Source: Rickettsia endosymbiont of Lasioglossum villosulum (GTDB lineage Bacteria > Pseudomonadota > Alphaproteobacteria > Rickettsiales > Rickettsiaceae). From it: 64,000 nucleotides of DNA. Of the stretch, positions 41,102 to 50,901 are shown piece by piece. Each line of letters begins with the position of its first letter. Position 1 is the stretch's first letter. The DNA lies in the NCBI RefSeq assembly GCF_964026455.1, contig NZ_OZ032152.1:930001-994000 (forward strand). Direction: 5' to 3'. The notes beneath the pieces are model-generated. The model made no database searches and was not told the origin of the DNA. It worked only from the letters and a program-made list of their open reading frames with translations. A program made the position numbers and the translations under genes.

Positions 41102-41824
41102 ATGGACAGCTTACAAGTTAAAAATATATCAAAATCCTATAAAAAGAGAACCATATTAAGTGATATATCTCTTAATGTCAAACAAGGCGAAATAGTTGGT
41201 CTATTTGGTCCAAACGGGGCTGGTAAAACAACTTGTTTTAACATCATTATTGGCTTAATGAAAGCAGATTCCGGACAGTTATTATTAAATGATATTAATA
41301 TAACTAATTTGCCGATTTATTTAAGAGCAAGGCTAGGTATTGGTTACCTTCTTCAAGAACCTTCAATTTTTCGCGGCTTATCGGTTGAAGATAATATTAA
41401 AGCTATAATTGAAATATCTGAAAATGATAAAGAAATAATTGAACAAAAAACTCATAATTTACTAGAAAAATTTTCTATAATACATTTAAAGGATCTATCG
41501 GCTGCTAGCTTATCAGGCGGTGAAAGACGCAGGCTTGAGATTGCAAGATCGCTTGCAATAGAGCCAAAATTTATCATGCTTGATGAACCACTTGCCGGTA
41601 TTGATCCGCTGGCTATTTCCGATATCAAAAATCTAATTACTTACTTGCGTGAATTCAATATCGGTATTCTAATTACTGATCATAACGTGCGTGATACTTT
41701 AGATATAGTTGACCGAGCATATGTTATTTTCGAGGGGAAAGTGTTATTGGAAGGAAGTAGCAAAGAAATAGCAAATAGTAAGAAAGTTAAAGAGGTTTAT
41801 CTGGGCGAAAGCTTTAGCCTTTAA
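41102..41824 (+). CDS. lptB: LPS export ABC transporter ATPase LptB
   Basis: A 240-residue ABC ATPase with Walker A GPNGAGKTT at 36-44, signature LSGGE at 137-141 and Walker B IMLDEP at 158-163, followed by the switch histidine in ITDHNVRDTLDIVDRAYVI. Sequence and position after lptC-lptA identify LptB, which extracts LPS from the inner membrane together with LptF and LptG (encoded elsewhere). No sigma-54 gene follows, unlike in many proteobacteria. Confidence 0.95.
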   Translation: MDSLQVKNISKSYKKRTILSDISLNVKQGEIVGLFGPNGAGKTTCFNIIIGLMKADSGQLLLNDINITNLPIYLRARLGIGYLLQEPSIFRGLSVEDNIKAIIEISENDKEIIEQKTHNLLEKFSIIHLKDLSAASLSGGERRRLEIARSLAIEPKFIMLDEPLAGIDPLAISDIKNLITYLREFNIGILITDHNVRDTLDIVDRAYVIFEGKVLLEGSSKEIANSKKVKEVYLGESFSL

Positions 41825-41831
41825 GCTATAA

Positions 41832-42040
41832 TGTCATCCCGCGGCTTGTACCTAGGTTGTTGCATGGCTCGAAAAAAGTCCTAGGTGTCATCCCGTGGCT
41901 TGTCCACGGGATCCAGTAAAATATACAAATAAAAAAAAACTCGATTTATCTCGCTTTATGCTGGATCTAGTTCCCAAGTCACGGGATGGCAGGGGTAAAA
42001 TTGAGCCACGCAACAATACGGGTACAAGCCACAGGATAAC
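41832..42040. repeat. Nested palindromic elements between lptB and the mutase
   Basis: Three pairs of inverted arms lie inside one another: the outer GTCATCCCGCGGCTTGTACC pairs with GGTACAAGCCACAGGATAAC; the middle TTGTTGCATGGCTCGA with TTGAGCCACGCAACAA; the inner GTCATCCCGTGGCTTGTCCA with the GGATCTAG...CACGGGATGGC side. The whole gap between the genes is made of these repeats. Confidence 0.8.
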
Positions 42041-42064
42041 ACCAAACAATATAATAAGGTCTTC

Positions 42065-43498
42065 ATGAACATTAACAAAGACATTTTTAGGGCTTATGAC
42101 ATAAGAGGTAATAGCCTTACCGATTTAACAGTAGAAGTAGCTTATAAGGTTGGTTTTTGCTTTGCAAAGATGACTATAAAGGATGGCAATAATAAGATCT
42201 GCGTCGGTATGGATGGTCGCCTTAGCTCCCCTGCTCTTTACAAACTCCTAGAAATAGGATTGGTTAATGGAGGAGCTGAGGTTATAAATATTGGCGTTGT
42301 CCCAAGTCCAGTTCTATATTTTGCCGATAAAAAATTTACCCCAGCTGGTAGTATTATGGTTACCGGTTCACATAACCCTCGTGATGATAACGGCTTTAAA
42401 ATAATACAACATGGCAAATCTTTTTTTGGTTCTCAAATACAGGATTTATTAACAGAGATTTTAAATACTGACTTCAATGTCATTCCTGCGGAAGCAGGAA
42501 TCCAGCTTAATATGAATATGGATTCCCGCTTTCGCGGGAATGACAGGAAAGGCGGAAATAACAGTGAGGGCGGGAATGACATACAATCAAAATACCTAAA
42601 TCGTATTCTAGAAAAAATAATAGTAAATTCCAGCCTAAAAGTAGCTTGGGATCCTGGTAACGGAGCAACCGGAAATATTGTTGAAGAGTTAAAAAATCGT
42701 TTAAATAATGAAAACATTATCATCAATAGTAAAATTGATGGAAATTTTCCAAGTCATCACCCTGATCCTACTAAAGTCGATAATTTACAAGAATTAATTA
42801 AACTAGTTAAAGAACAAAATTGTGACCTTGGTATAGCTTTTGATGGCGATGGCGATAGAATAGGCATTGTAAGCTCAAGCGGTAAGATGTTATTTGGTGA
42901 TCAAATTTTATGTATTTTTGCCGAGGATATTTTAAAAGAAAACCCAAATGCTACTATAATACTTGATGTAAAAGCTAGCCAGCTTATAGCCGATAGAATC
43001 AAATCATATGGTGGGCAAGCTATAATATGGCGAACTGGTCATCCCTTTATTAAAAGTAAAATGGCTGAGTCAAAGGCTTTACTAGCCGGTGAGATGAGCG
43101 GGCATATATTCTTTGCTGATAAATATTTCGGTTTTGACGATGCAATCTATGCAGCATTAAGATTTTTGGATTTACTGACTAGATCAAGCAAAACTTTAGA
43201 CGAAATAATAGATGAGCTACCGAAAAGCTATAGCACGCCGGAAGTTAAAATTTTTGTTTCTTCTGAATTAAAATTACAAATTATTGAAGAAATCAAAGAA
43301 AAATTACTAAAGGATAAAATAGAGTTTAATGATATTGATGGAGTAAGAGTAAACACAGAAGATGGTTGGTGGTTATTGCGTAGTTCTAATACTGAATCTG
43401 CCATTATTGCAAGAGCTGAATCAAGTAATGCTGAAAAATTAGAAGAGCTAAAAACGATGATTAATCAATTATTAAGCAAGTACGGACTTAATATTTAA
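42065..43498 (+). CDS. Phosphomannomutase/phosphoglucomutase with an RPE-encoded insert
   Basis: A 477-residue alpha-D-phosphohexomutase (AlgC/ManB type). The catalytic serine motif TGSHNPRDDNGFK, metal loop DGDGDRIGI, sugar-binding GEMSGHIFF and phosphate-binding RSSNTES are all present. It interconverts hexose 1- and 6-phosphates, supplying sugar nucleotides for LPS and O-antigen. An insert of about 34 residues (VIPAEAGIQLNM ... SEGGND) after residue 138 is encoded by a palindromic repeat (42479-42580) in frame. It sits between domains 1 and 2, a surface position, so the enzyme may still work. The miaA start follows the stop directly. Confidence 0.88.
   Translation: MNINKDIFRAYDIRGNSLTDLTVEVAYKVGFCFAKMTIKDGNNKICVGMDGRLSSPALYKLLEIGLVNGGAEVINIGVVPSPVLYFADKKFTPAGSIMVTGSHNPRDDNGFKIIQHGKSFFGSQIQDLLTEILNTDFNVIPAEAGIQLNMNMDSRFRGNDRKGGNNSEGGNDIQSKYLNRILEKIIVNSSLKVAWDPGNGATGNIVEELKNRLNNENIIINSKIDGNFPSHHPDPTKVDNLQELIKLVKEQNCDLGIAFDGDGDRIGIVSSSGKMLFGDQILCIFAEDILKENPNATIILDVKASQLIADRIKSYGGQAIIWRTGHPFIKSKMAESKALLAGEMSGHIFFADKYFGFDDAIYAALRFLDLLTRSSKTLDEIIDELPKSYSTPEVKIFVSSELKLQIIEEIKEKLLKDKIEFNDIDGVRVNTEDGWWLLRSSNTESAIIARAESSNAEKLEELKTMINQLLSKYGLNI
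42479..42580 (+). repeat. In-frame palindromic element inside the phosphohexomutase
   Basis: GTCATTCCTGCGGAAGCAGG starts it and GATTCCCGCTTTCGCGGGAATGAC closes the main palindrome at 42544; a third partial arm ends GCGGGAATGAC at 42580. The length is 102 bases, exactly 34 codons, and the frame has no stop, so it is translated as part of the enzyme. Insertion of such elements in coding genes is a known Rickettsia feature. Confidence 0.9.
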
Positions 43499-44446
43499 GT
43501 GCAAAAAAAAGAAATAATTATCTTATGTGGTCCTACTGCTAGTGGAAAATCTTATCTAGGTCATGCACTTGCCAAAGCTTGCGACGGGGAAATAATAAAT
43601 ATTGACTCAATGCAGGTTTATAAAGAAATTCCAATTATTACCGCCTCCCCTCCGGAAAGCTATAAAAGCGAAATTCCTTATCATTTATATAACTTCTTGC
43701 CTATTACTGAAGATTTTTCGGTAGTAAAATATTTAAAGCTTGCTGCCGAAAAAATAAATCAGGTAACTACTAGCGGTAAGCTTCCTATATTAATAGGTGG
43801 TACGGGATTATATATTAACTCCTTAGTTTTTGGATATAATAATATTCCTGATATATCTGATGATTTAAGGCAACAAGTAAGAAAGCTACATAACGAAATA
43901 GGCAATATAGAGCTACATAATAGGCTTACAAAGCTTGATCCACTAGCTTCATCTAAAATTAATCAATCAGACACTCAAAGGCTAATTAGAGCTTATGAAG
44001 TAGTACTGCAAACCGGCAAGTCTATTTTCTCTTTCCAAACTTTGCCAAAAGAACAAATTTTATCTGAATTTAATTTTAAAATTATCTTCTTAAACCCTGA
44101 GAGAAAATTTTTATATAAAATATGTGATGAACGTTTAGCTAATATATTTAAAGATGGTGCAATAGACGAAATTGCTTTAATCAAAAAACAATTCAATCCT
44201 GATTATCTAAATTTAAAAGCTGTAGGCATAAAAGAAATTTTGGCTTATCTAGAAAACAAACTAACTTTGGGTGAGGCTTTAAACTTAGCTCAAACACGAA
44301 CACGCAGGTATGCTAAAAGACAAATCACATGGTTTAAACATCAGATAAAAGAAAAAATAACTTTAGACTATTCTAACGAAGAAGAGTTTTTACAAGTAAC
44401 TCGAAAACTTCCTATTTTTATTGACTTGCCAAATAGCAATAAATAA
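43499..44446 (+). CDS. miaA: tRNA dimethylallyltransferase
   Basis: A 315-residue MiaA starting at GTG, directly after the upstream TAA. The P-loop GPTASGKS is at 11-18, followed by [33 protein letters not shown] and the C-terminal [15 protein letters not shown]. The enzyme adds a dimethylallyl group to A37 of tRNAs reading codons that begin with U. Its 3' end overlaps the convergent DUF1189 gene by 57 bases. Confidence 0.94.
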   Translation: MQKKEIIILCGPTASGKSYLGHALAKACDGEIINIDSMQVYKEIPIITASPPESYKSEIPYHLYNFLPITEDFSVVKYLKLAAEKINQVTTSGKLPILIGGTGLYINSLVFGYNNIPDISDDLRQQVRKLHNEIGNIELHNRLTKLDPLASSKINQSDTQRLIRAYEVVLQTGKSIFSFQTLPKEQILSEFNFKIIFLNPERKFLYKICDERLANIFKDGAIDEIALIKKQFNPDYLNLKAVGIKEILAYLENKLTLGEALNLAQTRTRRYAKRQITWFKHQIKEKITLDYSNEEEFLQVTRKLPIFIDLPNSNK

Positions 44447-45265
44447 TAGACAAGTAGTAAATATTTGAAGTATTTGTAATATTGTACCTAATACCGGTAC
44501 AAAAGGAACAACTGGCTGCAGTAATATCGGCACTCCGCTTGAAAACATTACTAATCTTGTAGCATCTTGTACTGAGACTTTATTGAATAATAATTTGAAT
44601 GCAACACATACTAATAATATTATAATACTTCTTTCTAAAAAGAATGTTACAAACCAAAATAATATAATAGCTGGCATACCAAGATAAATAAATAAATTTG
44701 GTAAATACATTAAATTATCAGCAAAATATTTTTTTATTATTTCAGGAGTTAAAGTCATCTGACTTTGATCGAATAAACTTGAGTAATTAATGGTACGAGG
44801 GAAGCTTTTTTTAGTGTTATCTATTGCAAAATTTATCGTAAGTTTATCTGCCTCAATTACAAAAGGTATCTTGCTTTTTTCTCTAATTGAAACCTGATTT
44901 TTTGTATCAATAACAGCTACTTTATCATTATTTTTATTATATAAATAAATAGGTTCTTCATCTTTTACAAGAATCCGTGAATTAGCATATTGCATTTCCG
45001 GTAATTGATTGATGATATACTCAATATTATCTGTCATTTTTGTCTGTTTTATTCCGTTAAAGCTGTCTTTCAAGGTTATTAGATAATTTAATATAAAGAT
45101 ACAATAAATTATTGCTGGAATAAAAGATACGATAAATAAATATCTTATTCCATAACCATGATATTTTTGATATACATCTTTATAGAACTCTATAGAGCTA
45201 ATTGATAGACGTAACTGGCGGAGTAATGTATTCAATCCTCCTAATATATATGATAACAGATACAT
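44390..45265 (-). CDS. DUF1189-like membrane protein
   Basis: A 291-residue protein. A first membrane helix (about residues 42-64) is followed by an extracytoplasmic domain of some 130 residues ([20 protein letters not shown] onward) and then four or so helices in the C-terminal third (from about [15 protein letters not shown]). This is the layout of the DUF1189 family. Function is unknown. The gene overlaps miaA tail-to-tail by 57 bases and diverges from nuoN. Confidence 0.65.
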   Translation of the reverse strand: MYLLSYILGGLNTLLRQLRLSISSIEFYKDVYQKYHGYGIRYLFIVSFIPAIIYCIFILNYLITLKDSFNGIKQTKMTDNIEYIINQLPEMQYANSRILVKDEEPIYLYNKNNDKVAVIDTKNQVSIREKSKIPFVIEADKLTINFAIDNTKKSFPRTINYSSLFDQSQMTLTPEIIKKYFADNLMYLPNLFIYLGMPAIILFWFVTFFLERSIIILLVCVAFKLLFNKVSVQDATRLVMFSSGVPILLQPVVPFVPVLGTILQILQIFTTCLLFIAIWQVNKNRKFSSYL

Positions 45266-45426
45266 TATTTTATTAAACTTTTATACATAAACAGCAGTAA
45301 TATAGCGTATTATTATAGAAAATTGCAAATTTTTAGTGTATTAAAGTCTAATTTATATATAAGTTTATTGATAAAAAATTATTTATTTACTAATATTTAT
45401 ATTTCGATAAACAATATTAATTTTAT

Positions 45427-46809
45427 ATGCTACTTCCTGAAATAACTTTAACTTTAACGGCACTTTTAAGCCAATTCTTTGCCGTAATGCTGCAAGGTAA
45501 AAATAGAATTGTTGCTAATATAACTATTTTACTTACCATATTAACAATTTTCGTTATTTTAAAATATTCTTACTCTGAAAGTATATTATACCTAGATTAT
45601 GTAATGTTTACTACTAATGCAAATATTGCTAATTATAAGGCTATCATATTGATATTTACTATAATATCTATGATAATTTACCGAGATTATTCGGTGCGTA
45701 GCGGTGAACCACTAAAATTTGAATTTATAACTTTGATATTATTATCTACAGTTGGGATTTTTGTGGCAATTTCAGCACAGAATTTTTTATTACTTTTCTG
45801 TGCTATGGAGCTTACTGCTCTAACTTCTTATATACTTGCTGGTTTTAAATTGAGCGATATTAAATCATCAGAGGGAGCATTAAAATATTTTATATTAGGC
45901 AGTTTAGTTAGCTGCTTATCATTATTTGGTATTTCTTTTATATATGGATTTGGCGGAAGCTTACAATTTTCAGATATATTTTATAAGCTAAATGATAGCT
46001 CTTCGGTAAATTTAGGTTTAGTAATTGGTGTAGTATTATTTTTAAGCAGTATTTTCTTTAAGCTTTCAAGTGCCCCCTTGCATTTTTGGGTACCAGATGT
46101 ATATGAGGGATCACCTATCGCTTCAGTTACTTATTTTACAGCGGCTTCAAAAATTGGAGCTGTTGCCATTTTATTAAATATCGAAAATTTAATTATCAAA
46201 AACTATCACCCTATTAGCTATAATCTGATAAAAATAATTGCTTTATTATCTATGATATTTGGTGCTCTTGGTGCTATTCGTCAAACTTCCTTAAAAAGAT
46301 TAATGGCATATAGTACCATTCTAAATATCGGTTATGTATTAATCGGCGTATTGCTGCGTACTGAAGATGGCAATAAAGCTGCTATGCTCTATATGTTGAT
46401 ATATGCAGCCGCAAGTATAGGGTTCTTTACTTGCCTGATTATGTTACTCGGAAACCAAACAGACAAAGCCAATTTTGAAAGCATACAAGGAATTGCAGGA
46501 AACCATAAAGCTATAGCTGCTGCAATTTTTATAATTATGTTTTCTATGATAGGTATCCCGCCGCTTGCTGGCTTTCTTGGAAAATACTACCTCTTTTACC
46601 AAGCAATTACCCAAGAAGAGTTTTTGCTTGCTTATTTTGGTATCTTTACTAGCGTCATTGCGGCTTTTTACTATCTTAAAATAATTAAAACGATGTATTT
46701 TGCTGAAAAACCTAATCCAACAAAAATACCTATTTCCTACGGGTTATTATTAATTAATTTTGTAGTAATAGGGTTTTTACTCTTCGGATCTTTCATTATT
46801 TCATCTTAG
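45427..46809 (+). CDS. nuoN: NADH-quinone oxidoreductase subunit N
   Basis: A 460-residue membrane protein of the Mrp-antiporter-like family, with the conserved core KLSSAPLHFWVPDVYEGSP and the proton-channel lysine region LKRLMAYSTILNIGYVLIG. It is one of the three large proton-pumping subunits of complex I in the inner membrane. The 13-14 helices expected for NuoN can be counted. birA follows after 6 bases. Confidence 0.95.
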   Translation: MLLPEITLTLTALLSQFFAVMLQGKNRIVANITILLTILTIFVILKYSYSESILYLDYVMFTTNANIANYKAIILIFTIISMIIYRDYSVRSGEPLKFEFITLILLSTVGIFVAISAQNFLLLFCAMELTALTSYILAGFKLSDIKSSEGALKYFILGSLVSCLSLFGISFIYGFGGSLQFSDIFYKLNDSSSVNLGLVIGVVLFLSSIFFKLSSAPLHFWVPDVYEGSPIASVTYFTAASKIGAVAILLNIENLIIKNYHPISYNLIKIIALLSMIFGALGAIRQTSLKRLMAYSTILNIGYVLIGVLLRTEDGNKAAMLYMLIYAAASIGFFTCLIMLLGNQTDKANFESIQGIAGNHKAIAAAIFIIMFSMIGIPPLAGFLGKYYLFYQAITQEEFLLAYFGIFTSVIAAFYYLKIIKTMYFAEKPNPTKIPISYGLLLINFVVIGFLLFGSFIISS

Positions 46810-46815
46810 GTTTAA

Positions 46816-47616
46816 ATGAATTTAGGTAGATATAAGCTATTTGTTTTTGATGAATTAGATAGCACAAACCTTGAAGCCATTAGAATAGCTAAAAATAATA
46901 AACCTGATAGAGATTATATCATACTTGCTAAATCTCAAACCGAAGGACGTGGCATAAGCGGTAAAAACTGGCAATCTACTTCCGGCAATTTACATGCTAG
47001 TTTACTAATTAAGCCAAATAAAGAGCTTGAATTACTACCGCAATTGTCTTTCGTTACAGCCCTAGCGGCTTATGATAGTGTGGTACATGTCATACCGTGG
47101 CTTGACCACGGTATCCAGAAAATAAATGGGATTCCTATACAAGCACGCGGGATGACGCCCCTAGTTCTTAAAAAAATCCAATTAAAATGGCCAAATGATG
47201 TTTTAGTAGGGGGTAAAAAAATATCCGGTATACTTCTTGAATCGGTTAAAGTAGAAGATGCTTATTATCTTATTATCGGTGTTGGTATTAATATTACTTA
47301 TCACCCAATAAATATCGACCAGCCCACTACTAGCTTAGTAGCTGAAGAACTTCCCGTTATCACCCCTCAAGCTTTACTTGAAATATTAATAGAAAATTTT
47401 GAAAAATATTATCAAATTTGGGAGCAAGAAGGCTTTTCATTTATTAGAGAAGCATGGCTGAAACATGCTTATAAGTTACATGAAAATATTAGTGTTAAAT
47501 ATCAAAATGACATTGTTACAGGCACTTTTCAAGGTATCGATTCCATAGGTAGAATAATATTGCAACTACCTTCCAAAAAAATACTCTCTTTTTCTACTGC
47601 TGAACTTTCCTTTTAG
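46816..47616 (+). CDS. birA: Biotin-protein ligase with an RPE-encoded insert
   Basis: A 266-residue BirA without an N-terminal DNA-binding domain. The biotin and ATP sites are visible: FDELDSTNLEA, SQTEGRGISGKNWQS, IQLKWPNDVLVGGKKISGIL and LIIGVGINI. The enzyme attaches biotin to carboxylases. Between the GRGxxGK loop and KWPND lies an extra piece (VIPWLDHGIQKINGIPIQAR, then GMTP) encoded by a palindromic repeat at 47089-47156, in frame with no stop. It lies 6 bases after nuoN and is probably co-transcribed. Confidence 0.9.
   Translation: MNLGRYKLFVFDELDSTNLEAIRIAKNNKPDRDYIILAKSQTEGRGISGKNWQSTSGNLHASLLIKPNKELELLPQLSFVTALAAYDSVVHVIPWLDHGIQKINGIPIQARGMTPLVLKKIQLKWPNDVLVGGKKISGILLESVKVEDAYYLIIGVGINITYHPINIDQPTTSLVAEELPVITPQALLEILIENFEKYYQIWEQEGFSFIREAWLKHAYKLHENISVKYQNDIVTGTFQGIDSIGRIILQLPSKKILSFSTAELSF
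47089..47156 (+). repeat. In-frame palindromic element inside birA
   Basis: Begins GTCATACCGTGGCTTGACCA, immediately followed by its hairpin partner CCACGGTATCCAG, and ends GCACGCGGGATGAC. It has the same arms as the GTCATCCCGTGGCTTG repeats at 41880 and 52431. The frame stays open across it, so BirA carries about 25-30 extra residues. Confidence 0.87.
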
Positions 47617-47936
47617 CAAAAATATTACTAAATTTAAATTGTAAATTTAATTATTGTTAATTATTTTTCCGTCATTGCGGGAAGAAACTGCAAGTTTCAA
47701 CGCAGCAATCTCATGTGTTCCTTGCAAGGCATTGTCTGCATGGGTACTAAGTCGTCATTGCGAGCGAATGAAATGAGCGTGGCAATCCAGAAAAAATAAT
47801 AAAAAATGCTAATTTTATTAGTATTTGGATCCCGCGATCAAGTCGCGGGATGACAGGGGGAGAATGATTCACGTTGGTAATACCTCCTCTCAATGACAAT
47901 AAAAGCTTAAGCCCTTAAATTAAAAAGTAATAACAT
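47617..47936. repeat. Mosaic of palindromic elements between birA and the Sel1-like cluster
   Basis: This 320-base gap has no gene. From 47671 to 47897 it is made of repeat pieces: a left end GTCATTGCGGGAAGAAACTG, a second GTCATTGCGAGCGAATGAAA at 47754, a hairpin GATCCCGCGATCAAGTCGCG with GGGATGAC, and a right end CTCCTCTCAATGAC. The order suggests several insertions one into another. The rest is AT-rich. Confidence 0.75.
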
Positions 47937-48710
47937 ATGCCTCAAAACAATAACCCTAACCCTATTTCACAAATATTTATGAATAAGGCTAATGAGCAAT
48001 TTAGTAAAATAAAAAAACTGAACTTTAGCCCAACTCCTAGTATTGATGATATTAAAAAACTAAAAGCCATGTCAGAGCATGCAGAAAAATATTTTAAATA
48101 TGCTTTATTCACAGGTTGTGATAATGCAGCTTATGAGTTAATTCAATTATATGATTTTATATTTACAAAATACCCTGACTCTCAGAATAATGATTTGGAA
48201 AAAAAAATATTCCGCGATGATTTAGTTTTATTAGGTCCGAAATTTGAAATTGCCGAATGTGAGCAAATGAATTTAATATTTAACCCACCTACGACAAACG
48301 AAAGCGAGATAAATATTTCCTACGATGCTATTTGCAGAACACGAGAATATTTTAGTAATAAAAAATTAGTTGATAATCCTGAAACAAATGATGAGATTAT
48401 TAATTATTACCTCAAATCTTTTGAAGCAATATCAGAGAAACAGTATTTTAATTCAATAAAAGAAATTACAGGTACAGTTTTAAATTGTGCTGATAAAAAA
48501 ACTTTAGATTTTATAATTGATGATCATAAACCAAAGATAAAGCCGACTATTACTTTTTATAAAAATAATAAATTACATGAGATCTATTGCGATGCAGAAA
48601 AAGATATATCAATAACGATAGTTTATGACACACAAAACAACAACGAGGAAGTTAATCTTAGCGGCTATCCAAACCTTTTAGAAATTATCAATCATTTCTT
48701 TAGTATATAA
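47937..48710 (+). CDS. Hypothetical protein, Sel1-like family member 1
   Basis: A 257-residue cytoplasmic-type protein with no signal peptide. Residues about 48-75 (HAEKYFKYALFTGCDNAAYE, then LIQLY) match the pattern shared with the next three genes: a helix pair with Ala-x3-Gly-x-x-x-Ala-x3-Leu-x-x-x-Tyr, as in Sel1/TPR-like repeats. The C-terminal half has no recognisable fold. It is the first of four genes with gaps of about 13-16 bases, hence one operon. The frame appears intact, and the C-terminus (INHFFSI) has no cysteine motif. Function unknown. Confidence 0.6.
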   Translation: MPQNNNPNPISQIFMNKANEQFSKIKKLNFSPTPSIDDIKKLKAMSEHAEKYFKYALFTGCDNAAYELIQLYDFIFTKYPDSQNNDLEKKIFRDDLVLLGPKFEIAECEQMNLIFNPPTTNESEINISYDAICRTREYFSNKKLVDNPETNDEIINYYLKSFEAISEKQYFNSIKEITGTVLNCADKKTLDFIIDDHKPKIKPTITFYKNNKLHEIYCDAEKDISITIVYDTQNNNEEVNLSGYPNLLEIINHFFSI

Positions 48711-48723
48711 AATCGTATTCAAT

Positions 48724-49485
48724 ATGACAAAAAAGAAACCTCCTAAAGTTTATAAAAATGTATATATGACACATGATTATCTATACGAAGAAGGAAAAAA
48801 ATTCTATCAAGAAGCTATAAACATAGAATTTCCACAAGAGAGAGATCTAACTCCAGATAAAGAAAAGAATTTTAATGCAGCTAAAGAAACTTATTTTAAA
48901 GCCATACTATATTTTCAAGGAGCTATGCTTTTAGGAAGTAAAGATGCTTGTGCATATTTGAATGCATTTTATAATAAAAATTATTTAGGAATCGACAATC
49001 AATATGCAAGTAATTTAATAAAAATGCTGAGTACTATAACAAAATATACAGATCATATAAATAGGACAAATTCCATATATTTAAAGAATTTTGGAATAGT
49101 CAGTGATTCTGATCTTAAAGAGCTAGCTTTTATAGAAACAGGAATAATTAATATTGCATCCAAAAGCTGGGATAAAATTCCTGTTCCTGAGTACTTAATT
49201 CTTGCTAATATACAAACCATTATAAGAGATTTTAATAATCCTTTACCTCCTGAAGGTCGCTTAATTACTAATATAAGCGTTTTTGATGGTAGGGAGGAAG
49301 TATTTTAAAAAATAGAACTGGAAAAAGAAGAAAAAGAGCAAGAGCTATTAAGTGCATTCACTATATTAAATAACGATACTGCTTCTGGGGTAGTGAAAAA
49401 ACAAATATTTAATGACAAATCAACAAAATTAATGGGAGAAAATCTAGACTTACTAGATGGTGCAGTACTTTGCACTATATCTTAA
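48724..49485 (+). pseudogene. Sel1-like family member 2, interrupted by TAA, CaaX-like end
   Basis: The first frame covers 48724-49308 (194 residues) with the shared helix-pair pattern in YFKAILYFQGAMLLGSKDAC. TAA at 49306-49308 interrupts it, but the same frame continues KIELEKEEKEQELLSAFTIL and ends GAVLCTIS at 49485. The next gene begins 16 bases after this second stop with its own ribosome-binding site, which supports 49485 as the original end. The last four residues, Cys-Thr-Ile-Ser, have the form of a CaaX prenylation signal. Unless read through, today's product would lack that tail. Function unknown. Confidence 0.6.
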
Positions 49486-49501
49486 AAAAGGAATGAAAAC
49501 G

Positions 49502-50886
49502 ATGAAAGAAAAATTACCTCATCTTTACGAAATAATAAAAAAGGCATTAAGCGATTATGATGAATATATTGAAATACCTCTTAGAACATCAAAGGATTTA
49601 GAAATAACACAAAATAATGAAGCAGTTCTAATTGAACTATATAGAAGATTAAAAGAAATATTCGTTTATGGCGAAGCAAAAGCAGCTTGGTATCTAGCTC
49701 AATTCTATTATAATGGTTGGTTATTTGAAAAAGATTGTACGATAGGCAATTTTATTATTGCAATAGGAATAAAGCTTGGTTCTATAAGATGTGCAAATAA
49801 TGGATTTAAAGGTGACATATCAAAAGATTTAGCCAAAGATTGTGCTAAAGCTATTAAAAATACTAAAAATCAATATCAATTAGACACAAATAGTATTATT
49901 ACTGACGAAATAAGGAAAAATGCCGAATCTAATTTTAAAAGAAATTTAGAAAATTCTGAATTAAAAAATATATTTGAACCAAAATTTTTTCCTACTTCTT
50001 TAGACATATTACAAGAAGCATTAAAATATTATTCTGAAAATATAAAATTACCTCTTACTCAATCAAAAGATTGTACATTAAAAATAACACAAGATAATAA
50101 ATATATTATATCCAAAATATATGTAAAATTAAAAGAAGCTTTAGTTTGTGGTCAAGAAAATGCCGCTTGGTACTTAGCTCAATTTTATTATAATGGCTGG
50201 TTGGTTGAAAAAAATATTATTTATGGAGACTTTATACTTGCGATAGGAAAGCATTTTGAATCTAAAAAATGCTCTAATAGCGATTATAAAGGAGAAGATA
50301 TTTTAACAGATTACTTACAAAAATTAGTTACAGTTTGTGCTAATTCTATTTCCAATAACAAGTATGTATACCGAGCAGGTATTAATGATACAACGAAGCA
50401 CAATGCAGAATGTGACATTAATATACATTTAACAATACTGATTTAAAAGACATATTTAATAGTTCAGAATCAACTATTATTCCCACAATTTCAGCTCCTT
50501 TACCTAGTACCACACACCAACCATCTAATACAGTAAGGCGAGCTACTCAAAGCGATATAAAAGATTTCAAAAATAAAAAAACTAATAATATAAAAAAAAC
50601 AAAAAGTACAATAGATTATAATATTAAAGTTGAAAAAGATGAAGAAACAAATTCAGTATTAACAAGCAACAAACCTACTAATATACCAAAAACACAAAGC
50701 GAAGTAAATTATAACTCTGCTACTACTAAAAAGGTTGAAGAAAAAACTTTAGTATTAAGAGGCAATAATTATTATCATGAACAACTTGTTAATACACAAG
50801 AACCACGAAACACAATAAATATCGAAAATGATGATGATGGAACTCCAGTATTAGGAAAACAAGGATGTACTTGTTTAATAATGTAA
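49502..50886 (+). pseudogene. Sel1-like family member 3, frameshifted, CaaX-like end
   Basis: The gene holds two copies of one module: LKEIFVYGEAKAAWYLAQFY with NGWLFEKD, then LKEALVCGQENAAWYLAQFY with NGWLVEKN, both Sel1-like. I start at the ATG at 49502, 9 bases after AAGGA, rather than the open-frame ATG at 49457, which overlaps member 2. At about 50419-50424 an extra AT shifts the frame; without it the protein reads on as NTFNNTDLKDIFNSSE, parallel to the first copy, then through a long polar Asn/Thr/Lys-rich tail to GKQGCTCLIM at 50886. Cys-Leu-Ile-Met is a CaaX-form end. Today's frame stops at 50446. Confidence 0.62.
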
Positions 50887-50901
50887 TAAATAGGATATAT
50901 T

